Origin: Apostichopus japonicus | Lineage: Eukaryota; Echinodermata; Holothuroidea; Aspidochirotida; Stichopodidae | Assembly (NCBI RefSeq): GCF_037975245.1 | Contig: NC_092576.1 | Span: 29,304,611 to 29,368,610 of the forward strand | Reading direction: 5' to 3' | Length of the DNA stretch: 64,000 bases | Position numbers and translations under genes: made by a program | In this document: positions 46,301 to 57,777 of the stretch, piece after piece | Numbering within the stretch: the stretch's first letter is position 1 | Layout of the letters: every line of letters starts with the position of its first letter | Notes under the pieces: generated by a model | Told to the model about the DNA's origin: nothing | The model's input: only the letters and a program-made list of their open reading frames with translations | Databases searched by the model: none

Positions 46301-46629
46301 ATACCCCTATTGCCCTTGGATATATTCTACCGCAAAACAAAACTTAGAGACAACTTTCATCCTTCTGTTTTTAGTTTCACGTGTTTACTGTATGTTATTG
46401 TTATATAATATGAACTTATCCAATGTACTTACAGTGGCTATATGAGAAACTGTTGATACTAATTCTCTACATATACAAACAACCGAGAGTGACTATTAGA
46501 GAGATCATCGATATACACACGTTAAGTAATTTGTAAATTCGGATAGAAAACTGATTAGCTTCACTCACCAACCAAAATGCTTGAAATGTAGATGATCACA
46601 ATGAATTTCCTTAGGTATCCGACGGCCAT
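37250..46629 (-). CDS. Receptor C: Ig-domain transmembrane receptor with NACHT and LRR-like tail (gene span, spliced)
   Basis: Thirteen exons join in phase on the minus strand: 46569-46629, 45892-46218, 44865-45503, 44299-44643, 43674-43802, 43151-43185, 42930-42963, 41161-42719, 40381-40589, 39800-39876, 39280-39338, 39076-39144 and 38252-38285, giving at least 1,192 residues. A further candidate lies at 37250-37314; the stop was not found. Order: signal peptide, V-like domain, three Ig-like domains, transmembrane helix, two linker micro-exons, NACHT NTPase, LRR-like repeats. NACHT proteins (NLRs) are usually cytosolic sensors; here the module would hang inside the membrane under an Ig ectodomain. 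Every junction to the NACHT exon is in phase with good donors, which argues against two separate genes, although no transcript confirms it. Confidence 0.78.
37903..38146. repeat. Tandem duplication, two copies of 120 bp
   Basis: The 120-bp copies beginning near 37903 and 38023 are almost identical over their last 66 bp and differ by a few bases earlier. A recent local duplication in non-coding DNA. Confidence 0.8.
38252..38285 (-). CDS. Receptor C exon 13
   Basis: 34 nt, phase 0 to 1, encoding VTRIREIKKNP. Acceptor TCTCACAG, donor GTAATT. Short, but in phase with exon 12. Confidence 0.5.
39076..39338 (-). CDS. Receptor C exons 11 and 12 (39280-39338 and 39076-39144)
   Basis: Exon 11 (59 nt, phase 1 to 0) encodes NWYPSVVWYFLNLQEDCWQ. 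Exon 12 (69 nt, phase 0 at both ends) encodes VSNGISQITDDEYLKEASVL and ends LKK. Splice sites are TTTCAG/GTATGA and TTGCAG/GTAATG. The sequence is compatible with LRR-like or helical C-terminal repeats of NLRs; no certain domain. Confidence 0.55.
39800..39876 (-). CDS. Receptor C exon 10, LRR-like
   Basis: 77 nt, phase 2 to 1. With the end of exon 9 it reads SLKNVSLSASVVPSALGDE, followed by ALLKQLIQKKVTG. It continues the repeat-like pattern of the preceding exon. Confidence 0.58.
40381..40589 (-). CDS. Receptor C exon 9, LRR-like
   Basis: 209 nt, phase 0 to 2. Leucine-rich pattern with VTKLLLHESFRGIDVDKC, IETLWIEESENDLGENEF and LLKYSLQCPSLKNVS. It follows the NACHT exon as LRRs do in NLR proteins. 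The repeats are irregular and too few to class. Confidence 0.65.
41161..42719 (-). CDS. Receptor C NACHT exon
   Basis: 1,559 nt, phase 1 to 0, 519 codons in one exon. A prelude (SYELLYSSVQPVPY, then NDLFVEGGIECL) leads to a complete NACHT core: Walker A with AEPGTGKTTLVLQ (residues about 86-98), Walker B with VLIILDGFDEYPD (about 162-174) in the D-G-x-D-E form usual for NACHT, and a sensor-like VILTTRTG. A helical region with PLFFVLYAHL and RFYHSLFCEWYAANNL follows, as in NLR winged-helix segments. The ATP-binding residues are intact, so the module should be able to bind ATP and oligomerise. An acidic loop (HSDNDDDTLAEEKFEF) is unusual. Confidence 0.9.
42930..42963 (-). CDS. Receptor C linker micro-exon 2
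   Basis: 34 nt, phase 0 to 1, encoding ELKMLQNHSET. It has the same length, phases and first two residues (EL) as the receptor B exon 13431-13464. Confidence 0.65.
43151..43185 (-). CDS. Receptor C linker micro-exon 1
   Basis: 35 nt, phase 1 to 0, encoding SGTTPKPMNDE. Acceptor TCTCTTTCAG is strong. It corresponds to receptor B exon 13749-13780. Confidence 0.65.
43674..43802 (-). CDS. Receptor C transmembrane exon
   Basis: 43 codons, phase 1 at both ends. A short Thr/Ser stalk (SNTTQETPLKDTSLSPAVYG) is followed by a helix containing VLSIIVIIPVLIIL and a CK anchor. Donor GTGAGT. Confidence 0.8.
44299..44643 (-). CDS. Receptor C membrane-proximal Ig-like domain
   Basis: 115 codons, phase 1 at both ends. 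VNPVPPYPIIDGCDHVQYC carries the extra N-terminal Cys pair; GSLTCSVKGIRPQIQLQW supplies the Ig core and ITVECYAVG the F-strand Cys. It is the counterpart of receptor B exon 14859-15212. Confidence 0.77.
44865..45503 (-). CDS. Receptor C exon with two Ig-like domains
   Basis: 213 codons, phase 1 at both ends. First domain: PCPVIDQCSCGSEIC signature, EFICEVMQARPGIPLTW and ITLVCKAED. Second domain: LTLNCSYTD, VLVWEKK and HEGTYRCTF, a classical I/V-type ending. It aligns with receptor B exon 15584-16216 over both domains. Confidence 0.82.
45892..46218 (-). CDS. Receptor C V-like Ig domain
   Basis: 109 codons, phase 1 at both ends. ETCRSPQYLEIGKSG, IILCHF, VHWYNTLNI, SGSGYDSGEFDI and DGSLLINNVTL parallel the V-like domains of receptor B, with the same two-Cys layout before the Trp and no F-strand Cys. 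Confidence 0.77.
46569..46629 (-). CDS. Receptor C signal-peptide exon
   Basis: ATG at 46627-46629; 20 codons and one base, phase 1 at a GTGAGT donor. MAVGYLRKFIVIIYISSILV is a typical leader and resembles the receptor B leader in its MAV start and length. Confidence 0.78.
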
Positions 46630-49600
46630 GGTTCCCTCTTCTATAAACTGGTGAATTGCTACACCTGATAACATGAAGTATCGATGTTCAGTGTGAATAA
46701 TATGTATAAACGTATAGTTAGAGGTGATCTACGAGCTAGAACAAATAACTATGGATTAATACAGAACTCAATACTGGATCCAAATTCAAAAAAAGAAAAA
46801 ATATAACGTTACCATAATAATAACCGTACCTACAAAAAAGAATCAACAGCCTCAAGTAATTCAATGGTCGAGGCACCTCTTCAATCTAAGTATTCTGATT
46901 ATGTGTTCATTTCGTAGATAAATCCAACTGTTTATTCTGTATTTCAACCGTTGAACTATTTTATTACTGTGTACACATTGATATCTAGATTGGTTATGTC
47001 AACTTTCAATTTGGGTAATCCCGCCACTCTGATAACGATTCAGTAACGGTTGTGGAAGCGTTGCTTTCAACCTGTCGAAAAGATCTTTACAACGATATTT
47101 TTTAATAGTCATAGCTTTAATAAAAAAGCTGTGCTAGACTTCCTATCAAGATATTGCACCGTGGTACATAGTTTCAATTTTCAGTTTTTTCGGATCCTAA
47201 ATAATGTGAACTAAAGATCGGCTCGTTCAGCTTACTTGTATGTCAGTGATTATACTCATTCACTGCTGTATATTCTCTCACTCTCGCCCACGTTCTCGTT
47301 GTAAGATTTTCTAACTTCATCTTCCTAGTATATGCAGCTAAGTATACTACTTGTAATGAAATATGTATAGGGCTTTTCCACAACTTAATAAGATCAGGGA
47401 GATATTAGAATTTTGGCTGGTTTTTAATTATAGTATAAATTTGTGGATTGAACAATAATAGTTAACAACCGTGGGTGTCTGCTGAGACATAACCAAGCAT
47501 ATTGTGTTGCGACTGGTGTTCGTAACTTGATGACTAACAAATAATGTGTTCAGAAGCTTGTAGTGAAGCATATTTAGTACAATATTATGACATTGTTTCT
47601 ACAATATGATTTAAGCTGAGATAAGTTAAGATCGATAAATGAAGATAGGGAAGAAAGTTAATAAAAGAACTGAAAGTTTCGTTTACAAAAATACGTTTTA
47701 TTCACTAATTTCTATATCACAAGATCGCAGCTAAACTAAGACCTCTGAAGACAGTATAGACGCTCGACACTTGAAATGGATAAAGGAATATGATGTCGGC
47801 CACATCCCTGCATCCAAAGTTATCAATGAATGAATGACAAATTAATGGAACACATGCGATTCTGTTCTTACTGAACTCTGTGGAAAAACAAACTGATTCA
47901 ACCAATATCGTCGCAAGCTTGAAGGTGACATTTTTTTGTAACGTTTTGCATAAATATCTGTTAAAATTTCATACATTATTCTTTCAATACTCAGGGTAAA
48001 CAAAGCCATCCAGAGATAACCTAACACAGCTCTAAATATCAAACATCGAGTTTATGACATTCCATTTGTTATTTGTGTTAATGTTCAGGCCTGTCAAATT
48101 AGATACCGTAACTTTCCCACCGTTTAATGGTGTTTAACTATTTGAACATACCAGTGGTCTTTATATATTAACATGATTTGGTCAAATGCTTTTAAAGATA
48201 AAGCTTTTAAAGATATATTCTGATAACGTATTCAAAGGTCTTAGTCGTCTACAGAAACTCAGTGATACTCATCATATTTTATTTTATATTTTTATAATTT
48301 ATAATTGTATTGTTGTTCAGCGCCATTGAGTGTTTTTACAGTTATGTGTGCTTTACCAAGTGTTACCACCTTAACCTTATATTGAGGCATATTGAAAAAG
48401 ATTAACGTCCCTCCATAAAATAGCTTTTCATCGCTTTGCTTTCTATAACCTTTATTGAGATGAGGTTTCCCTTTTGATTTGAGCTAAGCACTTGAAGTTG
48501 AAGGGCAGAATTTAAGAATTATAATATATAATTATTTAATTTACGACGAGACTTTAGTAGTTCATTTTAGTTTATTACAAATAGCATAAGACTAAGAGAA
48601 TTTGATCCCTTTTGTGTATTTTAATTTACCAGAAAAGATATCCTAGCAATGATAAATCTGGGACAATATGCAGATAGCTAGGCTGCCAGCTTAGATTTGC
48701 ATGAAAGATGGTTATTGGTAACTTAAGTAATTAAGCACATACAACTAGGCTGCTGCAAGTTTATATCTTTGGATACACTTTGGAATTAAGGTTTGCTTTG
48801 TTCACTTATTTTAATATTAATTCAACTAAAAATAGTGCAACAAAACGTGATGGAAATCTCATTGCCGATTTACTCTTTGGAGGTTTCAAAACACAGAATT
48901 AAAAAAGGCATTTAACAAGAAGTAAAACTAATCATTAAACGATAAAGTCATGCAACAGAACTAAATTAACTTACTTGATCTATCGATGAAACTTGCATTT
49001 CTCTTTACACGACAGATGCACTAACGCCCTTCATTCACTACCTAATAGTATAGCCTACAACGTGTACAAGAGTAGAGAACGCTTACAGCTTTGTCACACA
49101 GAACGAACGCGGTGTAGGCCTACTCATTACGCTGTACAACAGTTTATTGTGTGCATGATGTCTCGATAGATATATCAAAGTCCATTCTTGTTTACTTAAT
49201 ATTGATATTGGACCATTGCAAAATAAGCGTTATATAGATTTGCCGTTGGTACGCAAGACAAACTAAATCTACATACCTAGTCTATACTAGAGAAAAAGTG
49301 CAGCCGTTTGCAGGTACAAGGTGTTGTTTAATTGCTCAGTTCTAATCGATGTCAACAATGCGAACATTTAAAATAAACTGCGTTTGGAGAACGACATCCT
49401 ATCAATATAATGTGTGTGATTTTTTGAAAGATAATCCAATTGTCTGTTTAGTTTGTTAATAACTATAATTTTCAAGTTTATAATGTGGTTACAAGATTTA
49501 AGATCTGGGTACAATTGATTTAAAACTTAAGTTTAACATAAGTTGCGCATATCGTACCTGACTTTGATAGATTACTGCGCGCTTGCAATAATGTAATAAT

Positions 49601-52492
49601 ATCATTCTAATTGAGATACTCGCTTTCATTTTGTAGATGTCTGTTGTATTTGAAAGATAAGTGAACTAAACCATCTCGTAAAATTTGTCTAGAACTGACA
49701 CTTCATGTCTCTGAGTTTTGCTCATACGCGCCATGTGTATACAAGACAACCCTATACAGTTTTTTTTCTATACAAGTATTGGGAAAATCAGTAAGCACTG
49801 TTGATCGTTAACAGAGGTACCTACTTACGGAGATGTAGAAGGGACATTACTATGATTTCTTACCTACAATACTAAACTGTTAAAGAGGAATAAAATGTCC
49901 CTTTGTCCAGATCAAGTTACTGTTCGAATCGGTAAAATATATGAATATTGCAGTTTCCATTCTCGGTAAAAATGGCCATAACGTTATCAATATTAAATTA
50001 ATATTTCACACTCTTTTCCATCTAAAAATCAATGTGATGTCCTTATACTCTTCCGTATAACATTTTCTTGCATCGTCATGTATATTAAAGTAACTGGTTT
50101 AGATATTTCCCAACTACCCAATAACAAACTCGTGTGTTGAGGGACGATAAAGCGCAAGCCTGGTCCTAGTTGTATTGAACATATTTATTTGAAATGTTTG
50201 CTTATATAACTGTCTATATTCGCTGTACAGAGACTTTTTCCAAGTACACTTTCATTGTAAAAATATTATTTTCCTCTGTGGATTACACTATTGAAAAGTT
50301 CTAAAGTATGAAACATAAAAAGACCACTTCAGTTAAATTACGGTGATCACATCATCAATATGCCATTGCCATCGAACAAACAAAGCGATTACCACGGCTA
50401 GGATGGTTGCGATTGATTGTAATCACAGCTTCTCTTTAATAGTTGAGTAGTAAGAGCCGAAAGCACCAACTCTTCACGAAAATAAATGCGTGGCAATTCC
50501 ACTGGTTGGTTCAGTTAAACAAGTTCTTGTATGGATCATTAAATGAGTTTTACCTCTTTTACTTTTTTTAATGGCAATGAGGAACCGCCCAAACCGCGTG
50601 CCGTGCTCTGAAAAGGTTAACTTTCCGTTGCTTGCAAGTGACGTTTTGTTCGTGTCGCTACAGAATGCAGACAGTACAGTAATAAAACGTGATGCCTTAT
50701 CTTTAGCTGGACCTGAGATGTCCATTGCTGTATTGTTTGTGCACTCTGCTTTAGGTATTGACCGTAGCTGTATGTACTGACCATATACTAGTGTCTAATT
50801 ACCGATGGTAGTAAGCTGTGTGTGTGTGTATTTTCTGGGATCGATGGTGGTGTCTAACACTTCTGTTACACCTCATTCGAAACTAGGTCAGATTACCGAC
50901 ATTACACGTTTCTTTTTTTGCGCGAGTCTTCACACCCTTTAAGTGGAGTTTGATGTATCGATCATTGCCTCTTAATTTACAAATTGTGACAACATCTCAT
51001 TTATCAAACAGTAGCAAAAATAAAGTTATTTACAAAGCTTTCGTCTCTTTGATCTACGTTGAAAGACACAAAACGGTGGAACATAAAATGACTATATATC
51101 AATATTATCGACTACCCTGATAGTTGAGAGGAAGATGTTGTACATAACAGCATTTTTCGTTGCTATTGTTATTATATTAAGTTTCATCGGCGAGCGTAGT
51201 ACTTTTATTGAAAATAGTGCACAAAGCTTTCGTTTCGCTTTATCATAAGTTTTTCTGCTTCACTTTAATGAGAATTGTAATTTGTTGTTTGACTTCCCGG
51301 AATTACAAGTTGAGCTATTGTATATGAATTTTCTAAGGCTACCTTCACTCTCGTTAGGCATTGTAACATATATTGTATTCGACCAGAACAATATCTACCT
51401 TACTTTAACTACACAAACAGAGTTCATTTCTCGTGGGAAATAACGAAAGTCGTGTTAGGACATAATGAAGAACCGAAAACAGGTTTCAATTTTTACGAAT
51501 TGTTTTACGAAGTTTTCTTTCAGATGATAAAACTGACAATGGTTTCGGTATTCGGTATAATTGAATACAATTTATAAGGAAGATTATAACACACTAATTA
51601 AATATTTTTAGACAAACTTCATTTATCCAATACATTAGAGGTATGCATGGCGTTGCTCATCTCCTTTTATTAACCCTGCATCACGAAATCGAGAGTCTAA
51701 GACAAAAGAAAATTAAGTTAAGAAACATTATTCTAAACAGCGTCTTGCGTTTGATTTTCAATTTTTCAAAGCTACCTATAGCATTACCGAACAAATCATT
51801 CCAACCGATGGAAAGTACAACATCTTAGAATACGTTTTAAATTACAGAGCGGAAGATTTATTCATTAGAGCCGTCATCGAGACACTGTTATTTACAATCG
51901 AATCATACGTAGACATGTTTGAACATTTCGTTTACTTTTATCACCTTGTATTGTAATAAGAACTACCTAGTCACAATAATAAACAACATATGCCAATGTC
52001 AAACAGGGTTCAGAAACTCATCAAACTAGTTTCCTTTCTCTAGAGGGAGGGGAGGGGAGAACGGTAATTCAAATACAGACACCCTCTCCAAGGGAAAGGG
52101 GTGGTTTATTCTTGAAAACATTATACTGTCATATATCCGGTTACTATATGAGCAGCATTCACTTTCCATATTTGAAGACCTCTCACGACACGATTGAAAA
52201 TATCTTTGAGTACCTTTACTAACAATAATACATGTCATTATTGGGATATGAATAAACATATCACGATCCTATCTCTGATTGGTTGTGGTGCTCATGCATA
52301 TTCAAATACACTGAACACCCAAATTATGTGTATGCTACAATGCAAACGTGATACTCAACTCAGCTACACAACTAGTGTTATGCAAGATAAATAAATGCCC
52401 AGAAAAATCACATCGTTATTTTCAAACTACTCAGAAACATAAAACAAAGCAAAAGGATTTGTTTTTAATTAAATCGTGACAAATTTTATAAA
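46630..52492. other. Gene-poor region
   Basis: 5.9 kb of AT-rich DNA containing the presumed upstream region of receptor C and nothing else I can support. A minus-strand open frame at 50474-50725 has one plausible donor but no recognised domain. Other short frames are unsupported. Confidence 0.4.
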
Positions 52493-52808
52493 ATGAAGAT
52501 GAAGACAGTTTACTGTCTGAGTATGTTAATTGTTTGTTGTTTCAGCGGTGGAAATTCATATTCTGTAACAATTTCGGAATCTGTTACGTTTGCAGGCTGT
52601 TGTCCAATGGATGTACATACAAAATGGATGTTTGACGGAGAAATTTTATCTTTTAATAAAATCTTGCGGAATACAGGATTGGGAGGGAATATTACAATTT
52701 CAGATAATAAATCTTTAACTATTGGTGAGACTTCCTTGTCACACGAAGGAACCTATGAATGCGTTTGTAACGATATGCTGAAGATGAAGTATTCATTAGA
52801 AGTTGAAG
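52493..52808 (+). CDS. Isolated signal-peptide/Ig V-like exon, plus strand
   Basis: ATG at 52493, then a signal peptide (MKMKTVYCLSMLIVCCFSGG) and one Ig domain: VTFAGCCPMD, HTKWMFDGE and HEGTYECVC with a canonical F-strand Cys. It ends in phase 1 at a GTATGT donor (52808). Signal and V-domain share one exon, as in receptor D. No following plus-strand exon (Ig, transmembrane or effector) is visible before 55 kb, so it is either a very short secreted protein by read-through (stop at 52859-52861) or a stranded relic of the receptor family. Confidence 0.6.
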
Positions 52809-52861
52809 GTATGTACGCACTTGCTAACTCCTATCATATATGGACAAAGAAATTATCCTGA

Positions 52862-54043
52862 TATATTTATATTAATTTTTAGCTAATAAAGAAACAAGAA
52901 GACATTTTGCTATACTAACATATGAATGAATCTGAAAACGAATGCACAAATCAGATTTGTTTTAAAGCAAATTTCTTACAGGTTAGGGGTATATAACTAC
53001 ATGCAATGAAAACCAGAGTAAATATACGCAAGGTATTTCATTTTATTTCAATCTAGACATTAACCTGTATTCATTTGATAACCTCAGCTACAACAAAACT
53101 GAATCTGTAGATGTATTTGTAATTTCCAACTTCCGATTGACTTTAAGGGAAGCGTTGTTAAGAGCTCATGGCTGATAGATTTAGAAAAAATGCTTTTATA
53201 TCTGTAAAGTATACAGGATGGCAGTAACTCCAAACACAATTAATGAAATACGTACAAGTACCATTCAACTCTTTGGCCGGTTGTAACGTCTTCTGATATC
53301 ATTGCAATTGCTAAAACTTTTATTTAAATACAGTGAGTTTGTAACTAATAGTGTGCATTGACGAAAACTACTCATCAGCACAGGACAGAAATGAAGTATA
53401 TCATTATTTTAGAATATAACTCTGTAACCTGAGCAGCATGAAATATTGGAAGTACCAAAATCATGTTAACTCGGTAATCAAGCATGCTCAAATAAAATTT
53501 CATGTGTTTAAGACGATAGATATCGGTGCTAATAATGATTTTTTTTGGGGGTCCTTAATGTGCTTTCCACTGGACAAGAGGACGTCGGGCCGGCATCTCG
53601 TCCGCGGAATACAACGCTTCGTCATCGTAGGCAATTGCGGAAGAGTCAATTGACTACAGGTATATCGGTGCCTTGAAAAGGGAAAGTAGCAAAGCCTGAC
53701 CGAATTGCGAAATAAAATATTGACCATTTAACCATATAACTTCGATTTTTATTTTTACACGTTCCCGAAACCTACTTTCCAGAAAAACTTCATGACGTCT
53801 CTCAAACCGAAATACTGGTGCTGGTGTGGCAACCAACCTCCCATAATGAAGACCCAAGTACGTGTTGGTACCAACAACTAATTAAGGTGGTCACAAACCA
53901 GTTTCTGAGTGTCCCGTGAGTGTCCCTGTCTAGCGACGGACCTAATGTCAGGCATGTAGAACCTCTGATCATTATTATCACCCATGTAATATAATATCTA
54001 ATCCGTCACGGGACTAGTTTTACCTTATGAGCTACGGTATCTG
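52862..54043. other. Non-coding region
   Basis: No exon found downstream of the plus-strand Ig exon. A short GC-rich patch (about 53560-53650) in AT-rich DNA may be an old element fragment; it could not be classified. Confidence 0.3.
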
Positions 54044-55026
54044 CAGTGGCGTACCTAGAATAGTTGGCAGCCGGGGCGTATCCGTCCTTTGTCACCCCGT
54101 ACAGGGGATGAAATCGTGGGGGAGGGGAATAAGGGGAGGGGTGAGAAACTTTGTTTATGAAAGGTGGCTTAGGCCTTAATGCATTTAAAATACCTTTGGC
54201 ATTGCATTGAACTAATTATATGGTTAGGAGTTCTTAATCTTTAGCGAACGTTTCTTAATTGTTCCTATTGTTTATTCAAATTATTCAATTTTAGTCATAA
54301 TAGTACAAACTTAAGATGTGTTCGCACGTATCCAACTAGGAAAGGGCGCCAAGGGCGCAAAAACCAATGAAATCCAACAACATTAACGTAAAGTGTCTTT
54401 GAGAGCTAGTCACATAAGGTGAGTTTTAACCTTTAAGGAGACTTTCTTAGCCGTCTTGATTACAAGTGGTTACATATTCCCCAATCGCGGTGCAGCAATT
54501 GAAAAAGATCTTCCACCCCCTCCCCCAAGAATGGTTGGAATCAGATTCCCGAGAATCGTTTACCCCAAAAAAAGGAAAATTTCCATAGTTCGCCACTAGC
54601 ATCCCCATAAATACTTTCAAAATTTAAACATACGAAGAACAAAGTGTCATGTTTGCGAATAGCATGTGCTTTTCTAAACAGTACGGTACTGACATACGCA
54701 ATCTGGCAATATCACAGATGCTGGGAGTGAACATGTAATGCTCAGCGAATATTGTAGATGTTAATACATAAGATTCACATTAAAACCTTACTGCCAAACA
54801 GACTATATTTATATACAGCTACAAATTCGGTCAAATTCCGGATATTTTCCTGTAATTTTTGAGCAAAACAATAGTTATGAAAGTCGGTGGCCCCTTTTCT
54901 AAGTGACTAACCCCCCCCCCAATCCGTAACGGTACCCGGGCTCCCTCTTCTTATGATGGGGGCTGTGGCATGGCACCTCCTGACCGCTCCTGACCCCCCC
55001 CCCCCCCCGCCTACTATACGCCACTG
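54044..55026. mobile_element. Probable non-autonomous DNA transposon
   Basis: CAGTGGCGTA at 54044-54053 and its exact reverse complement TACGCCACTG at 55017-55026 bound a 983-bp segment with no coding frame, containing G-rich and C-rich runs. The terminal word CAGTGGCGTA is common at ends of invertebrate interspersed elements. No clear target-site duplication was seen, so the match could also reflect two separate element ends. Confidence 0.5.
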
Positions 55027-55629
55027 GGTACGTGGATTGTGCTGCAAAATTTCACTGGGACCCTCCAGATAAACTTCGTGCCCACCCCTGTTCAATTCGG
55101 TCTGTCATCATTAATATGATGAATACCCCCCCCCCCCCCCCAGCCTCACATTCCCTATTTTTGCTGTACCAGGTGTCAATCCACTGAAGAATTCGGTAGA
55201 GCAAGAACAGTTTATTTTCTTCTTTTCACGCAGAGTGTTGTGTAGCAAGGAACGCCGTCTAAACAATCCTGGGATTGACAAGATGCAATACTAAGAAGCT
55301 TCTGAGAATGGTTACCGCTTGACAAGAACACGTCACTCGTTTCCATCACCAATATTATATCCTTCTTAAAACCTTATCGATCGTTATATAAGTTGCATAC
55401 TTTTATCGGCTTTCTCGAGTGTTGCAAATTACTACGATTTAGTGCATTTATAATTGCAGACCATTTGATTGTTAGAAGTACATGCCCTTTGGAGCTCCAT
55501 CCTCTTTTATTAATGTATTTATTTTGACGATTGTTGAAATGATTGCCGCTAATAACGATTTACCAGAAGGCCCAAGTCTTTCCTAACTTATAACACGCTG
55601 ACATAAACAAAGCACACAAAGTAGTGGTA
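55027..55629. other. Short intergenic stretch
   Basis: Contains a poly-C tract near 55127-55141 and no gene. It lies between the putative DNA transposon and the inferred 3' end of the prolyl 3-hydroxylase gene. Confidence 0.3.
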
Positions 55630-57540
55630 AATTTATGCACTTTTTAGACATTTATTCAAAATATAGTATCTAGTCATTCTATAAAAATAAAAGATAAAAA
55701 CATAGCAGTGAAAATCTCTATTACAAAAATAGTTTTTGCACACATCGGTAAGACAAATGGCTAAATGTGTGTGTACAATTTATATGAAATAGAATTTCTT
55801 TCATAGAAATATTCTCATTGCTTCTGTGGAAGAAAATGTAGTCAATCTAACTCTGCCATCCATTTTTTGGGGGTATTCACACGGACATTTATCGTAGCGG
55901 CATAGGAAGCTTTCAAATATAATATCAGTAACATCATACAGTCCAGTAATAGTAAACATAATACAGTACACAGACACGGCTAGGTTTGAGTTCTTTCCTC
56001 AGAGAAGTCTCATACTTGTAATAGCCCCAAGGGCAATTTTAACAGTCTTGTAACATTTTTACTAAAGCTATTGTTTATCCAATAGTTCTTCAATGGTTAC
56101 GTGATATCTTACATTAATCATTTCATGTCATTCCTTTCCATCTTGTTCATCCAGCAGACCCTTGGAGAGCATCGGTCCCCAGCAGGCATATGGTAGCAGG
56201 AACATTCTCCAGCCCTCTCCCCACTTTCAAAATTAGGGGATGCCCCAATTCCGACATCTACAGTTTCCAGTACGTGTGGCCATCTTGATAAACAATGCTT
56301 GCAACTGGTAATGCTATTTTCAAATGAGTTTTTGAGGTGTCTCACATCACCATCACCACTGCTGCTCTTATGAAAACCTAGAACACCAATGGAACCAAAC
56401 CCCATACCATTGACACTGCACTTAAAAAAGCTATGAGAGTTATGATTCTGCTAGACCATGAGATTTCTGAGCACCAAAGATGAGCCATCATTTTAACAGT
56501 GTTATCCATCATGCCGAGTTACAAGGTGACACCTCTGCTAGTTGTAATGCTAATGAATTTGCTTTGTGTCTACCCTGATATGCCTGAACATCTTCCTACC
56601 CTATGACCCAATATTTTACCCTTTTTTTTCTCTTACTAATCATCTGCACTTGGTCATATTTAATTCCGATGTAGGAGGGGCAGGGTTCCTCCCACATAAA
56701 ATAAACATAGACATGCAATGTTTTATTCTGTGGCAAAATTAGACTGGAATTAGGTCTATAAATAGGTGTAAACACAAAGCTGTACCAATAACTACTTTCA
56801 ATTTTATTTGTAGCGTTAAAGGGGAGATGCACACTCCCAGTATCCATGCCTGATTAATAACACCTAGATAGTCTAGACCATACATTTCTGGGCATGTAAT
56901 GGATACATCACTACCGATTTATAGTGCACAATTTTAGACCAGATCCATCTTTTCCTTGAAAGAAGTTCAAGTTGAACTTTGAATATACCTGTGCAAATGC
57001 CCTCAAAGGGCCTTAATGACCTTTAACGACCTTCAACACATGAACATCCAACAGGAACAAATCCTCAACAGTGTAACTGAGAAGGTTTTGTGAACATCTT
57101 CATCAAATATTATGACCAGTGACCATGACCAGTGGCCGTGACACAGAGGGCTGGATATCTTTTCATTCTAATACTTACATTAACACCAACATACTCAATA
57201 TCTTCACATATTTACACAAGTAAAAGAAATCAATGTTTTTTCTTACTCATCTTCCTGAATGCTTAAAAAGGACATTTTTGTAGTATACTATTTGGCAATT
57301 TCTCAAATTTGCCAATATAGGCATTTTGTTTTCTATTAATAGCACAAGTATGGAATGATTAACATTATTGGCAAGATGATCAAGTTACACTTAATTAACA
57401 TTGAACACTTAAATATAAACACACCGTTAAAACAAATTTGGATAGATAACAAAACATATACATTCACCCATGCATTCAAGAAAATGTTTACAATGAACTT
57501 CATATTAATACAATGAAGTCCACTTTAAAGCAACAAACTT

Positions 57541-57777
57541 CATATTAATACAATGAGCTTCATATTAATACAATGAACTTCATATTAATACAATGAACTT
57601 CATATTAATACAATGAGCTTCATATTAATACAATGAACTTCATATTAATACAATGAACTTCATATTAATACAATGAACTTCATATTAATACAATGAACTT
57701 CATATTAATACAATCAGCTTCATATTAATACAATGAACTTCATATTAATACAATCAGCTTCATATTAAAACGGTTCA
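57541..57777. repeat. 20-bp minisatellite, about 12 copies
   Basis: Unit CATATTAATACAATGAACTT, with A/G and GA/CA variants at two positions. One isolated copy sits just upstream at 57501. Confidence 0.95.

Noticed and set aside
50474-50725. Minus-strand frame with a possible phase-1 exon
   Set aside because: The acceptor is weak, no neighbouring exon fits and no family is recognised.
56118-56405. 95-codon minus-strand frame
   Set aside because: It lies in the inferred 3' UTR, has no domain and no splice or start support.
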